This document shows positions 39,194-51,589 of a stretch of 64,000 bases of DNA, one piece after another. Both the position numbers and the translations under genes were made by a program. Within the stretch, counting starts at the first letter, position 1; each line of letters opens with the position of its first letter. The notes under the pieces are model-generated. The model was not told where the DNA came from and did not search any database. It was given only the letters and a program-made list of their open reading frames with translations. This DNA comes from Nosema muscidifuracis (Eukaryota > Microsporidia > Nosematidae), in contig JAIOKI010000025.1 in assembly GCA_028335825.1 (NCBI GenBank), positions 62,001 to 126,000 on the forward strand, in the 5' to 3' direction.

Positions 39194-39628
39194 TCTCACG
39201 TTCCTCATTACCGGGTGAACAATCCAACACTTCGTAACATATACACTACGATGATCAGAAGAGACGACATCGAAGAATCAAAAAGCAGAGTCGCTATGAT
39301 CGCTTGCCTGCTACAAGCCAGTTATCCCTGTGGTAACTTTTCAATCACCCAATACATAATGAATGTAATTGGGATCGCTAGGCCAAGGTTTCCCTACTAA
39401 ATACAGTCATATGTATAAAGTAAAGCAGATTTATTCCCTTATAATAAACTGATGGTTACCATCCATCATTCATCTACCTTAGGACAGCTGTGTTACTTTT
39501 TAACAGCTGTACCGCCCCAGCCAAACTCCCCATATATCCAAATAAACAAATATTCAAACATACTAGTGGTTTCACAAATCATCTCCCACCTCTCTACAAT
39601 ATACCGAATAATTATTAGAACATACTAA

Positions 39629-39660
<32 letters not shown>

Positions 39661-39759
39661 GATATACAACAAGCCCGTTCCCTTGTCTCGTGGTTTCACA
39701 AAATTGTAAGTAGGGACAGTAGGAATCTCGTTGCTCCATTCATGCGCGTCACCAATTAA

Positions 39760-39812
<53 letters not shown>

Positions 39813-41385
39813 ATTCGCTTACACAACTTTAACAATAAATGCACTGGGCAGAATTCACTTCTTGTAATACAAAAAGCTATGTTTTTAATAAACAGTCAGA
39901 TTCCTTACATAGTAAAAGTTCTAGCATGCTAGAGCCAATCTTTATCCCAAGGTTACAGATCTAATTTGCCGAATTCCCTTACTTACTTTAATTTAAAATA
40001 TCTGTTATGATACAAAGACACCTGATGCGGTATAGGTACGGCTACACTACTTCTTTTTTATCAAGTATATATATATAACACGTATTTCTTATCATGACAA
40101 TCCATACGTACACACAGTCTAATTCATTTTTCTTACACCGCTTATATACTGTCATCATCAAGTCGCCTTGCAGTAGTCAAGTGAAGAACTATTGATCTTC
40201 TTTGTTTTTACAATAACACCGACTCACTTCAATACCATTGAAAACCCTAGTCTATATCTATACAAATATATTGTTACTGCCTCCAAGATCGGCCCATTTG
40301 TTTCTTCCATATACATTCACACATATACTTCAATACAAACAAATTGCACAGCTACCTAAATACTCATATAGAAACATCTCATAAAAGTAGTCATCTTCTT
40401 CCATTTTATACAATAATACATTCGGTAGGTACGTTGTAACACGTTTCTTAGCGGATTTCTACTTCCATAACAACCGCCCTACTGTCTCAATGTATTCATC
40501 ATATTTATGGTATACTGTCTACTATTTAGAATATTTAATGTTCCATAAGGTTCATCCCTTTTTGCACATCATTCTTACAATCATGTGCCCACTAGTCATA
40601 CAATAGATTCATTCTGTAAACCTAATCTACAGAAGACCATAGAATTAAAGATTTCTCATAGTCGAGACTATAACAGTGTCCTACATCTATGTCCTATATA
40701 CAATGACTGCTGTCCTGAGAGACATTTCGCTGTGAACCAGCTACCACACAGTTCGATTGGTCTTTCGCCACTATACACATCTTAAATCATCGATTTGCAC
40801 GTCAGAATGATTATGGTCTTCCAATAAACTGTTGCTTATCTTCAACCAGAACATGCATAGTTCACTGTGTTTCGGGTCTTATAGTTATAACTTGTCATAT
40901 TAATAACGACTGAGCCATTATCTTGCTATAACTATAATCTCCTTGGTCCGTGTTTCAAGACGGGTCCTTAAACATAAGGCTGCCCCACACATTTTCACAA
41001 ATTCCTTCGCAGTACTTATTTGCTATCGGTATGCCATTATATTTAACCTTAGATATCTCATTCTACCTGTATTCAGACTGCACTACCAAGCAGCCCTACT
41101 CGCTGATACTTACTATTTTATTCAACTAACGAATATTATATTCTGTACAAATAAGTAATAAAATAGTGATTTACATCTCCAATAGGATTATAATCACGGG
41201 TTGCTTCTTGTTCACTCGCTGCTACTACAGAAATCCTGGTTAGTTTCTTTTCCTCCTTCTAATGATATGCTTAAGTTCAAAGGGTCCTCTATACACATCT
41301 GTATATATTCGGTAACAATGCTTTCGTATTCATCTACGACCTTCATCGCTGTGGCATCCTATTGATCCCATGTGTGGGTAAAATA
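38895..41385 (-). rRNA. Large subunit (23S-like) rRNA with fused 5.8S region
   Basis: About 2.5 kb on the minus strand, typical for microsporidia. The 5' part contains the 5.8S-like GATGAAGGTCGTAGATGAAT, covalently part of the LSU because no ITS2 is present. The 3' part contains the sarcin-ricin loop AGTACGAGAGGAACT (near 39110-39125) and the conserved peptidyl-transferase region words such as CAGGTTAGTTTTACCCTACT. Open frames on either strand here are accidental. The 3' limit is set by loss of conservation and the LINE junction, and may be off by some tens of bases. Confidence 0.96.
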
Positions 41386-41548
41386 ATAATAATAATATAT
41401 ATTAGTATAATCTAATAAATATAAATATATATTAGTATAACACATATATATAAATATATAATAGTATAACATATATATAATATATAAATTATAATCTATA
41501 TATATAAAATCATTAGTATAATCTATATATATTGTATTAACTGTTACT
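41386..41548 (-). other. Internal transcribed spacer between SSU and LSU
   Basis: About 160 bp of almost pure A+T (TATATATAAATATA words) between two G+C-richer rRNA genes. It is much longer than the tiny ITS of Encephalitozoon. No 5.8S gene is embedded. Confidence 0.85.
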
Positions 41549-42787
41549 CGATATGATCCTGCTAATGGTTCTCCAACAGCAACCATGTTACGACTTATAT
41601 CAGATCTAATACATCTTGTTCAAGTAGTTTACACTAATTTCACAACATATATCATCTTAGATAGCGACGGGCGGTGTGTACAAAGAACAGGGACACATTC
41701 AATTCTACTTATTTAATAAAATTTACTAGCAATTCCAAGTTCAAATATCTCTTACAAAATATTATCCCATAAAGATTCATATCTATTGTATTGCGCGTGC
41801 AGCCCAAAATGTCTGAGGGCATAACGGACCTGTTTTAATCCTTTCCTTCCTACACTGATTGTGTCTGTCTATAAGGGTCTCACGTCTTGTTGAAATTAAT
41901 CAAAACTTCACAGCATCCATTGAAAACGGCCATGCACCACTATTATCATTCTCAAATAACATTCTCGCTGAATAATAAAATATTGGTAAGTTACCTCGCG
42001 TTGAGTCAAATTAAGCCGCACAATCCACTCCTTGTGGTATTCTTCCGTCAATTTCTTTAATTTTCAATCTTGCGATCATACTATCCCCAGAGCCAAAAAA
42101 CTCGAATTTCTATTATGTAATACAAATACTCATATCACATCGTCGGCATAGTTTACTGCTGGAACTACAATGGTATCTAATCATCTTCGATCCTCCAGCT
42201 TACGTCCTTGTTCAAAAAATACATACAAGTGTACAGCTTTCGCTTCTGTTCGTCCAGTCAGGGTCGTCACATTTCATCTCTCTCCCAACTATACAGTACA
42301 CCTCATATTGCTTCTTAAAAATAAACTACGGACTTTTTAACTGCATCAATCATCATACACACTCTTGGAACAAGTATTACCGCGGCTGCTGGCACTTGAT
42401 TTGCCCTCCAATTAATCACCTCATATGTTTTTACAATATGAAACAATATCTATTACTTCCCATAACTGCCTCAGACAAAATCCATAGGTCAAGTTTCGCC
42501 CCTGCTGCAATCCTTAGACTTAGTAGCCGTCTCTCAGGCTCCTTCTCCGGAATATTACAAAGTAATACCGTTACCCGTTACTGCCTTGTTAAGCCATTAC
42601 CTTAACAACTAGCTGATAGGTCTCACTCTTACTGTATACAATTATCTACACTTTAACGTAGTTATCATCAATATACATAAAATAAAGTGAGTATTACTGA
42701 GCAGTCCATTTTTCATATACTTCTTCAAAAACATGCATGGGTTAATCTTAGGGAATAGCGACTACGTCAGGCAGAATCAACCTGGTG
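41549..42787 (-). rRNA. Small subunit (16S-like) rRNA, microsporidian type
   Basis: About 1.24 kb on the minus strand. The 5' end is CACCAGGTTGATTCTGCCTG (start at 42787), the microsporidian V1 primer site. GTGCCAGCAGCCGCGGTAAT lies near 42365-42390, the AATTGACGGAAG word near 42045, and the GTACACACCGCCCGTCGCTA word near 41670. The 3' end reads GAGAACCATTAGCAGGATCA. The short length, well under the 1.8 kb of other eukaryotes, is diagnostic of Microsporidia. Confidence 0.98.
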
Positions 42788-43560
42788 TACAAAATAACAT
42801 ATCTACATTCTAGTCAGTATTAATCTAGTCTCAGAAATCTTAATCTCTCAATCAATCAGTGCAATATAACATACGAAAACTACAACATGAGTATTAAATA
42901 ATTTAAATTATGTATTATTTAATCTACTGATAAATTAAATTGACAAATCAGAATTAATAATTAATTGCTGATTTATGATTTTTGACAGGTTATATGTAGT
43001 GTGTTTAAGTGTACTAGTATAATATATATGTTGTATAAAAAGAGTTACAATCTGGTGGTTGTGTTGAACAACGGGAAGTTGATTGGAGTGTCCAGTTAAG
43101 GATTGAGAATGGTGACCATCCTGTGAACGTGCTGGGACGTTGGTTGTTGAAGTGATCGTGGTGATTACTTGTGTGAACAGTAATGTGAGACCGTAACGAT
43201 GGTTTGGTTTGTGATGTGGTTTGTTACTTGAAGATGTAAAATATTTTATTGATGAGGTATGTATGCAACATGTACTGTGTGTATATTTATTCTTTGGTAA
43301 TGATATATTAGTTTTATTTCTTTGTGATGTAGATGGTCTAATTGAACATTGTTTTTTGACTTGGTATAGTAACTACATTACTTTTTATATATTGTTTGTA
43401 TCTTACTAATATTCATTCTGTGAATTTGTATTGATCTTGGTATCTCATGTTATAAAAAGGCTTATGTATTTTGATACTGTACATAAGAAATAGCATTTGA
43501 TTAATAATTAGAAGTAAACATCTAATTAAATTATATATCTTTATTTCTTCTATGCTTTTC
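42788..43560. other. rDNA upstream spacer with a G/T-rich island
   Basis: Upstream of the SSU on its coding strand. About 43035-43225 has far higher G content on the plus strand than anything else outside the RNA genes (GGTGGTTGTGTTGAACAACG, GTGGTGATTACTTGTGTGAA). It may hold the pol I promoter/external spacer or an unannotated RNA. No open frame of significance is seen. Confidence 0.5.
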
Positions 43561-46400
43561 TTAAATTTTTTAATATTTTTTATCAATGCCTAAAAAATAC
43601 ACTATCCTCTTTTTTGCAATCTCAACTCATCTAATTATCTTAATCCTACACTTTTCTAATTTCAATATTTTATCTCTTATTTATTGCTGTAAAATACTTT
43701 CTTAAATTTCTTTAGTTCTTCAATCTCTAATCCATTCACCAGTATTCTGTTCATTAATCTATAATCCTTATATACTAGTACTGTTGTTATCCACCATTTA
43801 CAAGAATCAATTTTATTTACTTCTGTTTGTATTCTAATATACTAAATTATAAAACATTTTTAATTTTTATATTTTATCTTTCTGACCGAATCTCATTTAT
43901 TATACTTATAGCTATTTCTTAATCATCCTTGATTTTTCTTTTTCTATTTCATCCTTTTCAATATTATCTGCATTTTCAACAATTCTGGTTCTTCTTATAA
44001 CTGTCTCTCAAGATCTTCACATTCTTACACCTTTTAATGGCATATCATAAATCAATATTCTATATTATTATAATAATATTTAAGCCACTTGTCCATATTT
44101 TTAATTTTTATTCAATGTTCCTCGTATTCACCATATATTCATCATAAATTACTAAGGAAGATAACATAAAGATTCTGTATTTTATAATTTGTAGATTTTT
44201 TTGTTATAATTTCATTATTTCTATTTAATTTTAACGTGTCATTACTATAATAATAAATTATTGAATTACAAAAATTTTCATTTGACTAAATTACTTCACT
44301 TCTGCTATTTAAAAGTTTATTATATTATCAATGTGAACTTGCTTTTACTAATACTTTAGATTCCCTATCACAATCTTAAGTTATAATGAAATTTATATCT
44401 GTCTTATTATCTAATAATATTGATATTAATTTCATATCTACTATACCTTTCTTTAATCTATTTTTTGATGAATAATGACTTAAATATACTTCTTTAACTA
44501 AATAAACATCAGAGAGATCTAGATTAATACTGCTTACATAATATTATATTATCATTAATCAAATTTATCCTTATATATTTTTTTTAGAAAAAGGTTTAAT
44601 CGTTATTATTAGGTGTTTACTGTATTGATACATAACTTAAATAAAGCTATTTTTTAGACACATAGCAATTTCTTTTTGTTTGACTTTCAATAAAACGAAG
44701 AAACTTACACCGTATTTTTTTCGTTATATTCTTGTGATAATATTGACTCACATCATATTTAAAGATGTTTTTCATCAAAATTAAAGCTGTATTGATATCC
44801 TAAATTCTAAACGATACAAAATTTATTTATTTCATTATAATATGCAATTATCTTCAAGATATCTTGTTATCATATCAATTCTTCATTTAGCTACTTGTTC
44901 TTTAAATTTAAGTATGTCATATAATTCTTTTATATACAATGCACAATAATTTAATAGTCTCAATATCAACCGTAGTTCTTAATTAATGATATTATCTGTA
45001 ATATGTGACTCAAAAAATTATTCTTCTTACTTCTACTTATTTAATGCTTCTAAAACTAAAGTCACGTTCTTTTCATCATTCTTTACTCTCACTCTAAAAT
45101 GGTTATGTTATCTATATATACAACTACTATTTTATAGAATAATTTACTTAATAAGTTATTCATTATTCTCTAAAATTTAACTTATTTATTCACAAAGTTC
45201 AATGGCATTTTAAAAACTCAGAAAGATCATCGTGCATACAGAGCTGTTTTATATCTACTAGAAACCATTATTTTACAATAATTTTACATTATAGTTCACC
45301 TATATTCTATGTATATTTGATCTTATTGTTATATGCTTGTATTGTGAGATTCATATAGGCATCAGTAACTTTTAAACTTATCAGATTATTTGATTTTTTA
45401 TAAAAATGTCTAAAATGTTCAAACTATATTTTAGGATTTTCGTTTGTCTATGAATATCAGAAAAAATAATTAATTTTTTGTCAATTTTTTTCTATCATTT
45501 ACTGACTCTTTTTATTTTCAATGGACCTTATTTTTTATTCACTCTAAATTTATTGAAATGTTTTTTTGCCATATGCTTTTCCTAAATAAAAGAAAATGAA
45601 TTTAGTTTTTTAACATATATTGTCGTCAATAATAAACTCTTCCTGTATACACTTTTTACTTCTTTTTCATAATTTAAATTTTTATGTTTCTATATAAGTT
45701 GTAATATTGTCTTTGATAATCTTTAATGCGAATTCACTAATAAAATATTTGAAGTTTGATTAGTTATACTGCTTTATACAGATTAAAAGGAAATATTACC
45801 CCTTATAATCTTTATTTATATATATTGTATTAATTAACAAATGAGATTCTTATTTTGATTTTTTAATGAAGTTTTTGAAATAAATAAATTTTATCAGAAG
45901 AGAAGATAATGAGTAAAGGACAACCATTCAGTCCTAGAGTAAACAAGAACAATTACTATAATAGCCTATATGTAAAAAACATTAATAATAACATAACAAA
46001 AACACCTGTTTATTTCTGAAATGTCAATTATAGAGAACTACTTAATTAATGTGCTTTTTTGCACCTCGGGTTATTTGAATCATAATATCTAAATAATATA
46101 ATAATGACTCTTTATTAAATTTATATCTCGCTTGTCTCTCAAAATTATTTACGTGATTATTAGAAATATCTACCCAACAAAATTTTTCTCTCAATTTATT
46201 TTTTTTTGAAAGTAATCCAAAGAAATAGAAATACAAAATTTTAAAATAAATTTATTGACTTATCTCTGTCAGAAGGTATAATAATTACCCCGACTATTAG
46301 TATATCTCGGCCAGAATAAGTCATTTGCTTTAATATTTTTCTTTAATTTATTTTTATGTTTTCTAATTTTTAAAGACACGAATCTACAATCCTTATTTTT
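43560..46400 (-). mobile_element. Ty3/gypsy LTR retroelement fossil
   Basis: A minus-strand, heavily decayed element. Around 44.6-44.85 kb the sequence is reminiscent of the Ty3/gypsy RNase H domain, around a SQEYN-type motif and an EKE-like segment. Upstream on the minus strand (45.0-45.8 kb) lie purine-rich pieces in the position expected for reverse transcriptase; downstream pieces near 43.7-44.1 kb may belong to an integrase. Flanking LTRs were not recognised. It carries many breaks, so it is old. Limits are approximate. Confidence 0.45.
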
Positions 46401-46699
46401 ATTTAGTTTTGTTTCTATATTTTCTTGAATCCCAGGTATTAGACATACAACCGAAAAATAAATTAAAATAAGTTGGTGTTAAAAATGTTTATTTCTATAA
46501 CTTTCTCGCTTATAGGTTTTATTAGCAATGCATCAAGAACATTGTTTCATACCTCTGATCTAAAATATCAGTCTAAATTCTGACAAGATCAACATATATA
46601 TCACTGAGTGAATAATCATTCATCTTTTCAATTATCTCTGGATACAACAGTTATTATATATTAGTGTCTCTCTACATTCAATCTAACCTTAGACTAATT

Positions 46700-49600
46700 T
46701 TTTAATGTAGTTTGATATTTTATACAGGGTGACACCGGAGTCAAGTAAGTTCTAAAAGATGCTGTATTCTAAGACCAAAATTTATTGGTTTGAAATAAAT
46801 GATGGTTTATGATTTCAGCTTGTATACTGATAAACTTCTAAGAGTTGACACTGGTAATTGTTTTGGTTCTAATGCATCGCAGCATATTAGATTTATATAA
46901 ATATATTAATATATTTATTTAAGTATATTAGTTGATTGCCCATCAATTATTTCGTGCAAGAATTACGATCTCAGATTTTACTATACTTTCTTTTTTTATT
47001 CCTCTTTACTATCTCATCGTCTAATTTATAACGTTAAACTATTGTCTGCACATATTCCTAGATTTTGCCGTCTATTTTAATTTCTTTTCTATATCCTTGA
47101 TGAAAGTTCGTTGCTAATCTATCCTAAGTGACCACATAGGGTATCATTTTGACTTATATACACATTTATGCAGTGTGGCTAGCGAAGAGATCATACTTAT
47201 GTCTCTTTTCGGTTTCAACTGTTCTTAGGTTATCAAAATTCGTGATCTCGACTTCAACTATCAAAATTTTCTTTCTCAGCTTCTTGATTATAAATATATC
47301 AAGTTTGTTGTATTTAATCTTTTTACTACTCGCAATTATAGAGTCAACCCTTATTTATCTGTTTTTATTCGCTATACATTCTTGGGATGAGTGAATCCTT
47401 ATTTTTTATTTTATCTCAATCAGCAATTTCTGCAAATATGTAGATGTAAGCATAGTAGGGTCTCATGTAGTTATGTGTCATCATTCTATAACACTACATA
47501 GCCAGATGATCGATAATCTTAATTTTATTATTGCCATGATAACACCTCTTATTTTTCTCTAGAAATATATTTATATCCTGTAGTGTACATAGTGGTCCCC
47601 CTCTCTTGCAGTAACAGAATCATCTGTGCTGATAAAAGAATCTTTTCGATTTCTAAATAGCTCATAGTGGTTATATTTGTTTGTAATATCGCTATAAAGA
47701 CAGTTCTTTGGAGTTCTTCTAATTTTTTTTACTTATTAAAAAAAGATCTTATGTTCGAGATGTGATTATTATTTTTATCCTGTGTTTGTATTATAGCTCG
47801 TCTTCTAATTATAGATTTCTTAGTTGTAATTGCAGTAACATTCTTTCGTCTTTGTGCTTAATAATTATTAGACCTCTTCCTAGTTCTTTCATAAGGGATA
47901 CAACCTTTTTTTCAAGAATATTGCTTCTATATATGGTGTTTTGTCAAAATATGGAGTGCATTCTCATCTATTTCTTTATATTCATTCGGTTCCATTTCTT
48001 TCATTCCAGCATATTAGTTAATTAACAATGTCGTGTGCATATTTTAGTTTTGTACAACTTTTTGAATCTTTCTTTATTCTTATTCAATTAATATCCATAA
48101 GTGTCTTCGAATATTCCTAGGTAATTATACCCTTTTGTGATTTTAAGTACTCTTGCTCTATATCTGAGCATATTTCTAATCCTAACACTTTAAAAAAGTT
48201 CTATGTCATCATTTCTTGCTATTAATTCCAGATCCTTAATAAATAGCAGATTGTTACATGTATACGACATCTAATCTGTTTTTACTTCTATCTTTGTATA
48301 AATTTCATTGAGTTTTTTACTTAAGGATCCATATATAGGACAAATAGCAATAGAGATATAATTTCACCCTGTAGAATTCATCTTGTAATTTTTTGCTGAA
48401 GATAACTGCATTTTGGGATCATATCTCTAACGTCTATCTCTTGTGATACTTTCTATGAAATTTTGAATCTACTTTAGGTTTCCAATTTTTAATGCACTCT
48501 AGTAGATAATGAGTGTCTTATTAAGTCGTGATCCTTCTTGACATCTACTCATTCCGTACAAACTGGTGATTATGTGCTTTGTTCAGTGTTATATTGGTTT
48601 ATGCCTGCTCTTTAGCCCCATGTATTCTCGTTACTGTGTCAATTTGATTTTCATTAACATATTCTTTGCCTCAACGATGTTCTGCAATACGTGGGTCGTG
48701 AGCTTGTACAGATTCGGCATGCATATTATAGGTTTGATGTCTTTTAAAGTTTCTGATTTCCCTTTAGATATCAGATTAATTAGTCTTTTATAGAGTTATG
48801 TCGGTTATTTGGTATTCTCTAAGCATATAGATTTTATTATTTTATAAAGATCTTAATGAATACTGGTTATTTTTTGATGAAGAAATTGAAGATTCAATCG
48901 GGTCCTGCCGCTTACCAGTTTAAAAAACCGTTTGATAATTTCGATAAAATCATCTTCTTTCGGGAATATTTTTTCTTCGGTTAAATTTAGTTTATATTCA
49001 TGGATTTATTCTTCATAACTCTTATTCTCTTTACAGACGCATATTTTTTTGCCAGAAATGTTTTATTTCTACATTCGTAATCTTTTGTTCTATTTTTTCT
49101 TGTAACTTTTTATAAAATCTTTTTCTAATAAGTTTAAAATCGCCATTTGTGCTTCTAAACACTTTCCTGTCTTCGTAAATTTATATATTCATTACACATA
49201 TTTTTATTCTATCACAGACAAGAGAGATCATTTTTGCTTCATCTTTCAGTTTATCTGACACTATATTCAAAGGTTGCATTACATTTCTCAATTTCTTTAC
49301 TTGACTACTATTCTTTCCATACTCTTCTAGCATTTTAGTATTTTTTCCTTTGTTTCTATATTCTTCCTAATATTTTCTTTCCATATACTTGGTAAAAAAT
49401 TTGAACTATATGAAATATTTTTGCTGCATTCTTTATATTTTTTATGGAATGTAGTTGTAAAAAAATCAGACCGATTTATTCAATCATTCAATTATCTTCT
49501 CATCTATCCTCGGCGAGCTCACTTTTTGTAGGCTTTACCTTGTTGGCCGTTCTCTCTCTAATTTTATGTCACACTTCTTCAAAGTTCCGATCAATCTTTC

Positions 49601-50070
49601 TTTGTTCGACTACTTCGGTTAACTAAAGCTACTATAGCAATTTCGTCTAGTATTTTAATTATCTTTGAATAATTTTCTTTATTGTAATCTCTTACTCTCG
49701 TCATTTTTCAATTTTCATTCATTAGAGCCTTTTGCGCTTTATTTTTATATTAAATGCAAATATTTGAACTTTTAATTCTTCCCCATCCTTTTCTTGGCAT
49801 TTGATTCCATCTGCTCAATATGACCTGGTAATATTTTATTGGCCATTCCTCCTTAGAGCTCTTTACTTGAGAAATAATGTCACTGATTACGAAGGAAGTA
49901 TTATGACTTCTTGTATATAACATGTCGATAGTAATTGGTCCTTTGTCTTAATATTGTCCTACTCTGTCGACATGACCTGCTGTTATCGGTGTTTTGTTAA
50001 TTTTTGCTTCAGTTCCATTCTCTTCATTTTTATCCTTCACGTTATGTAAATATATATGAGTTATTTTTAT
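46700..50070 (-). mobile_element. R4/Dong-type LINE (restriction-like endonuclease), decayed but near full length
   Basis: About 3.35 kb on the minus strand. In order from 50.05 kb come an N-terminal region (ITAGHVDRVGQY, SRWNQMPRKGWGR near 49.8 kb) and a reverse-transcriptase domain at 48.3-48.8 kb with CMPNLYKLTTHVLQNIVEAK and GAKEQA-TNI-LNKAHNH. Next is a zinc motif near 47.5-47.6 kb with CYHGNNKIKIIDHLA, then the C-terminal restriction-like endonuclease near 47.15-47.3 kb with ILIVEVEITNFDNLRTVE and KYDLLASHTA. R4/Dong elements use this endonuclease, not an APE, for target-primed integration. Stops and frameshifts occur about every 30-80 codons (for example the RT core breaks after EAKNMLMKIKLTQ), so no functional ORF remains. 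The element is roughly collinear, with no large deletion noticed. Confidence 0.8.
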
Positions 50071-50074
50071 AAAG

Positions 50075-51300
50075 AATAAAAGGAAATTATTTTATGTAGG
50101 AATTAATGCCACACAACAGGCCTAATTTTTTAACAAGGCATACTTCGATTCACGTATATATTTCTTGTCTAAAAGCTGTTTGATCGATATTTTTACCCCC
50201 CTACTGGCTTATTTAATAGATTATAAAGTCTCTCTATAATTCTTTAGCCAATTTTGTATTAACTACAACAAAACAACTCATTTTTCCCACCTATTATAAT
50301 TTGAAAATGTTCTTTCTAGTAAGTAATTTTTTCTGTTTTTACATTCGGTGAAGTAAAAAACATTGGTAGTAAGACCTAACTCTTTGTAAAATTTATAATA
50401 ATCTGCTTCCGTATCTCAAATAATTCTTTAATACATGTTTTAAAAATTAAAACTTTATTGTTGTGACATAAAAGACTAACTTTTCTTATAATAGCCGTAC
50501 TAAGAAAATTATAAAAAGAATCGGTGTCAATATTATACTAAAGTTCTAGTATAAATTAAATTATGTTTATTCAATATTTACTAAATTTCTTTACTTATCT
50601 CATTAATAAACCTTCGATTCTCAATATTATCCATCAGTTTTCTACAATGACTAGAAATGTGTCTAAAAGTACTACATTTATAACACTTTTTTTAATTCTG
50701 CACTACACTATAAGTTTCTCTCTCCTTGATACTTCTTCAACATCATCCCTATCTTTATCTTAATTATACATCAGCTTTCCACTTAACAATTTTCTCCAAA
50801 TGTTCATCCACAAAGTCACCATTAGCTATTAAATATTTTCTGATTTTCTCATATTCTTTTTGTAGACCTGTAATAACAATATTTAACTTTTATACCTTGA
50901 TAATCTTATTTTTGTTTGTTTTAGTCTCTAAAATTTCGATAGAATCACTTATCGTTTCATCGTTGTTTTGGACCATTGTATAAAGTTCCCGATATATTTT
51001 TTTCAAATTTAGAATCATCCATATTCTTTATTTCTTCTATAACCACGTGGTTACAATCGATTAAATCGTAGTCAGTTCTTTTTATAAGATACTCAATCTT
51101 TCATAGATAAGTTTTATTCATTTAAATAAACTAAAATCTTTTATATTTTCTTAAAAAACTTTAATCATATTCTTTAAGTCTTGAGAGATTATTTCTCTAC
51201 CATGTTAATATCAGTTATTTTATTCATATTTAGATTCACTCATCCTATAAAACTAAACTCAAATATAAAGAGTTAAATAATATCAACGCATTTAACTCAT
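50075..51300 (-). mobile_element. Ty3/gypsy-like gag/protease-region fossil
   Basis: On the minus strand near 50640-50690 lies a CCHC zinc knuckle (CX2CX4HX4C), the nucleic-acid-binding motif of retroelement Gag. Gag-like charged helical sequence lies upstream of it (50.75-51.0 kb) and sequence in the position of a protease follows. It abuts the R4/Dong element. It is broken in several places. No LTR is recognised. Confidence 0.5.
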
Positions 51301-51589
51301 AAAAATCGTCTTTTTTCTTTTCTTTGATTTTATATTTATATTTTTCGCAGAGTATTTGAACATTATTTAAAAATATCAATATCATTTCACTTATAAAATT
51401 ACTGAATATCTTATTGAGAATTTCTTATATTGCATATAATCTAGAAAGTTAGTCGTCTATCACATTATTTTCTACTTTAATATTTTTTATAATAAAATAA
51501 TAACCATTTAGTAATAATTCTCATCTTTCAATCCTAGAGGAAATTATGGTATAATTATTAAATAAAAATAAATTTTAATTATGGAATAT

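Noticed and set aside
39215-42605. Open frames inside the rRNA block (for example plus strand 39215-39400, 40585-40785, 40943-41158, 42396-42605 and minus 41359-41586)
   Set aside because: They lie within conserved SSU, LSU or the ITS and are accidental; rRNA signature words run straight through them.
47149-47394. Plus-strand open frame of 81 codons
   Set aside because: It is the antisense of the R4/Dong endonuclease region, which reads sensibly on the minus strand.
50563-50983. Plus-strand open frames of 66 and 85 codons
   Set aside because: Antisense of the gag-like minus-strand fossil; no motif of their own.
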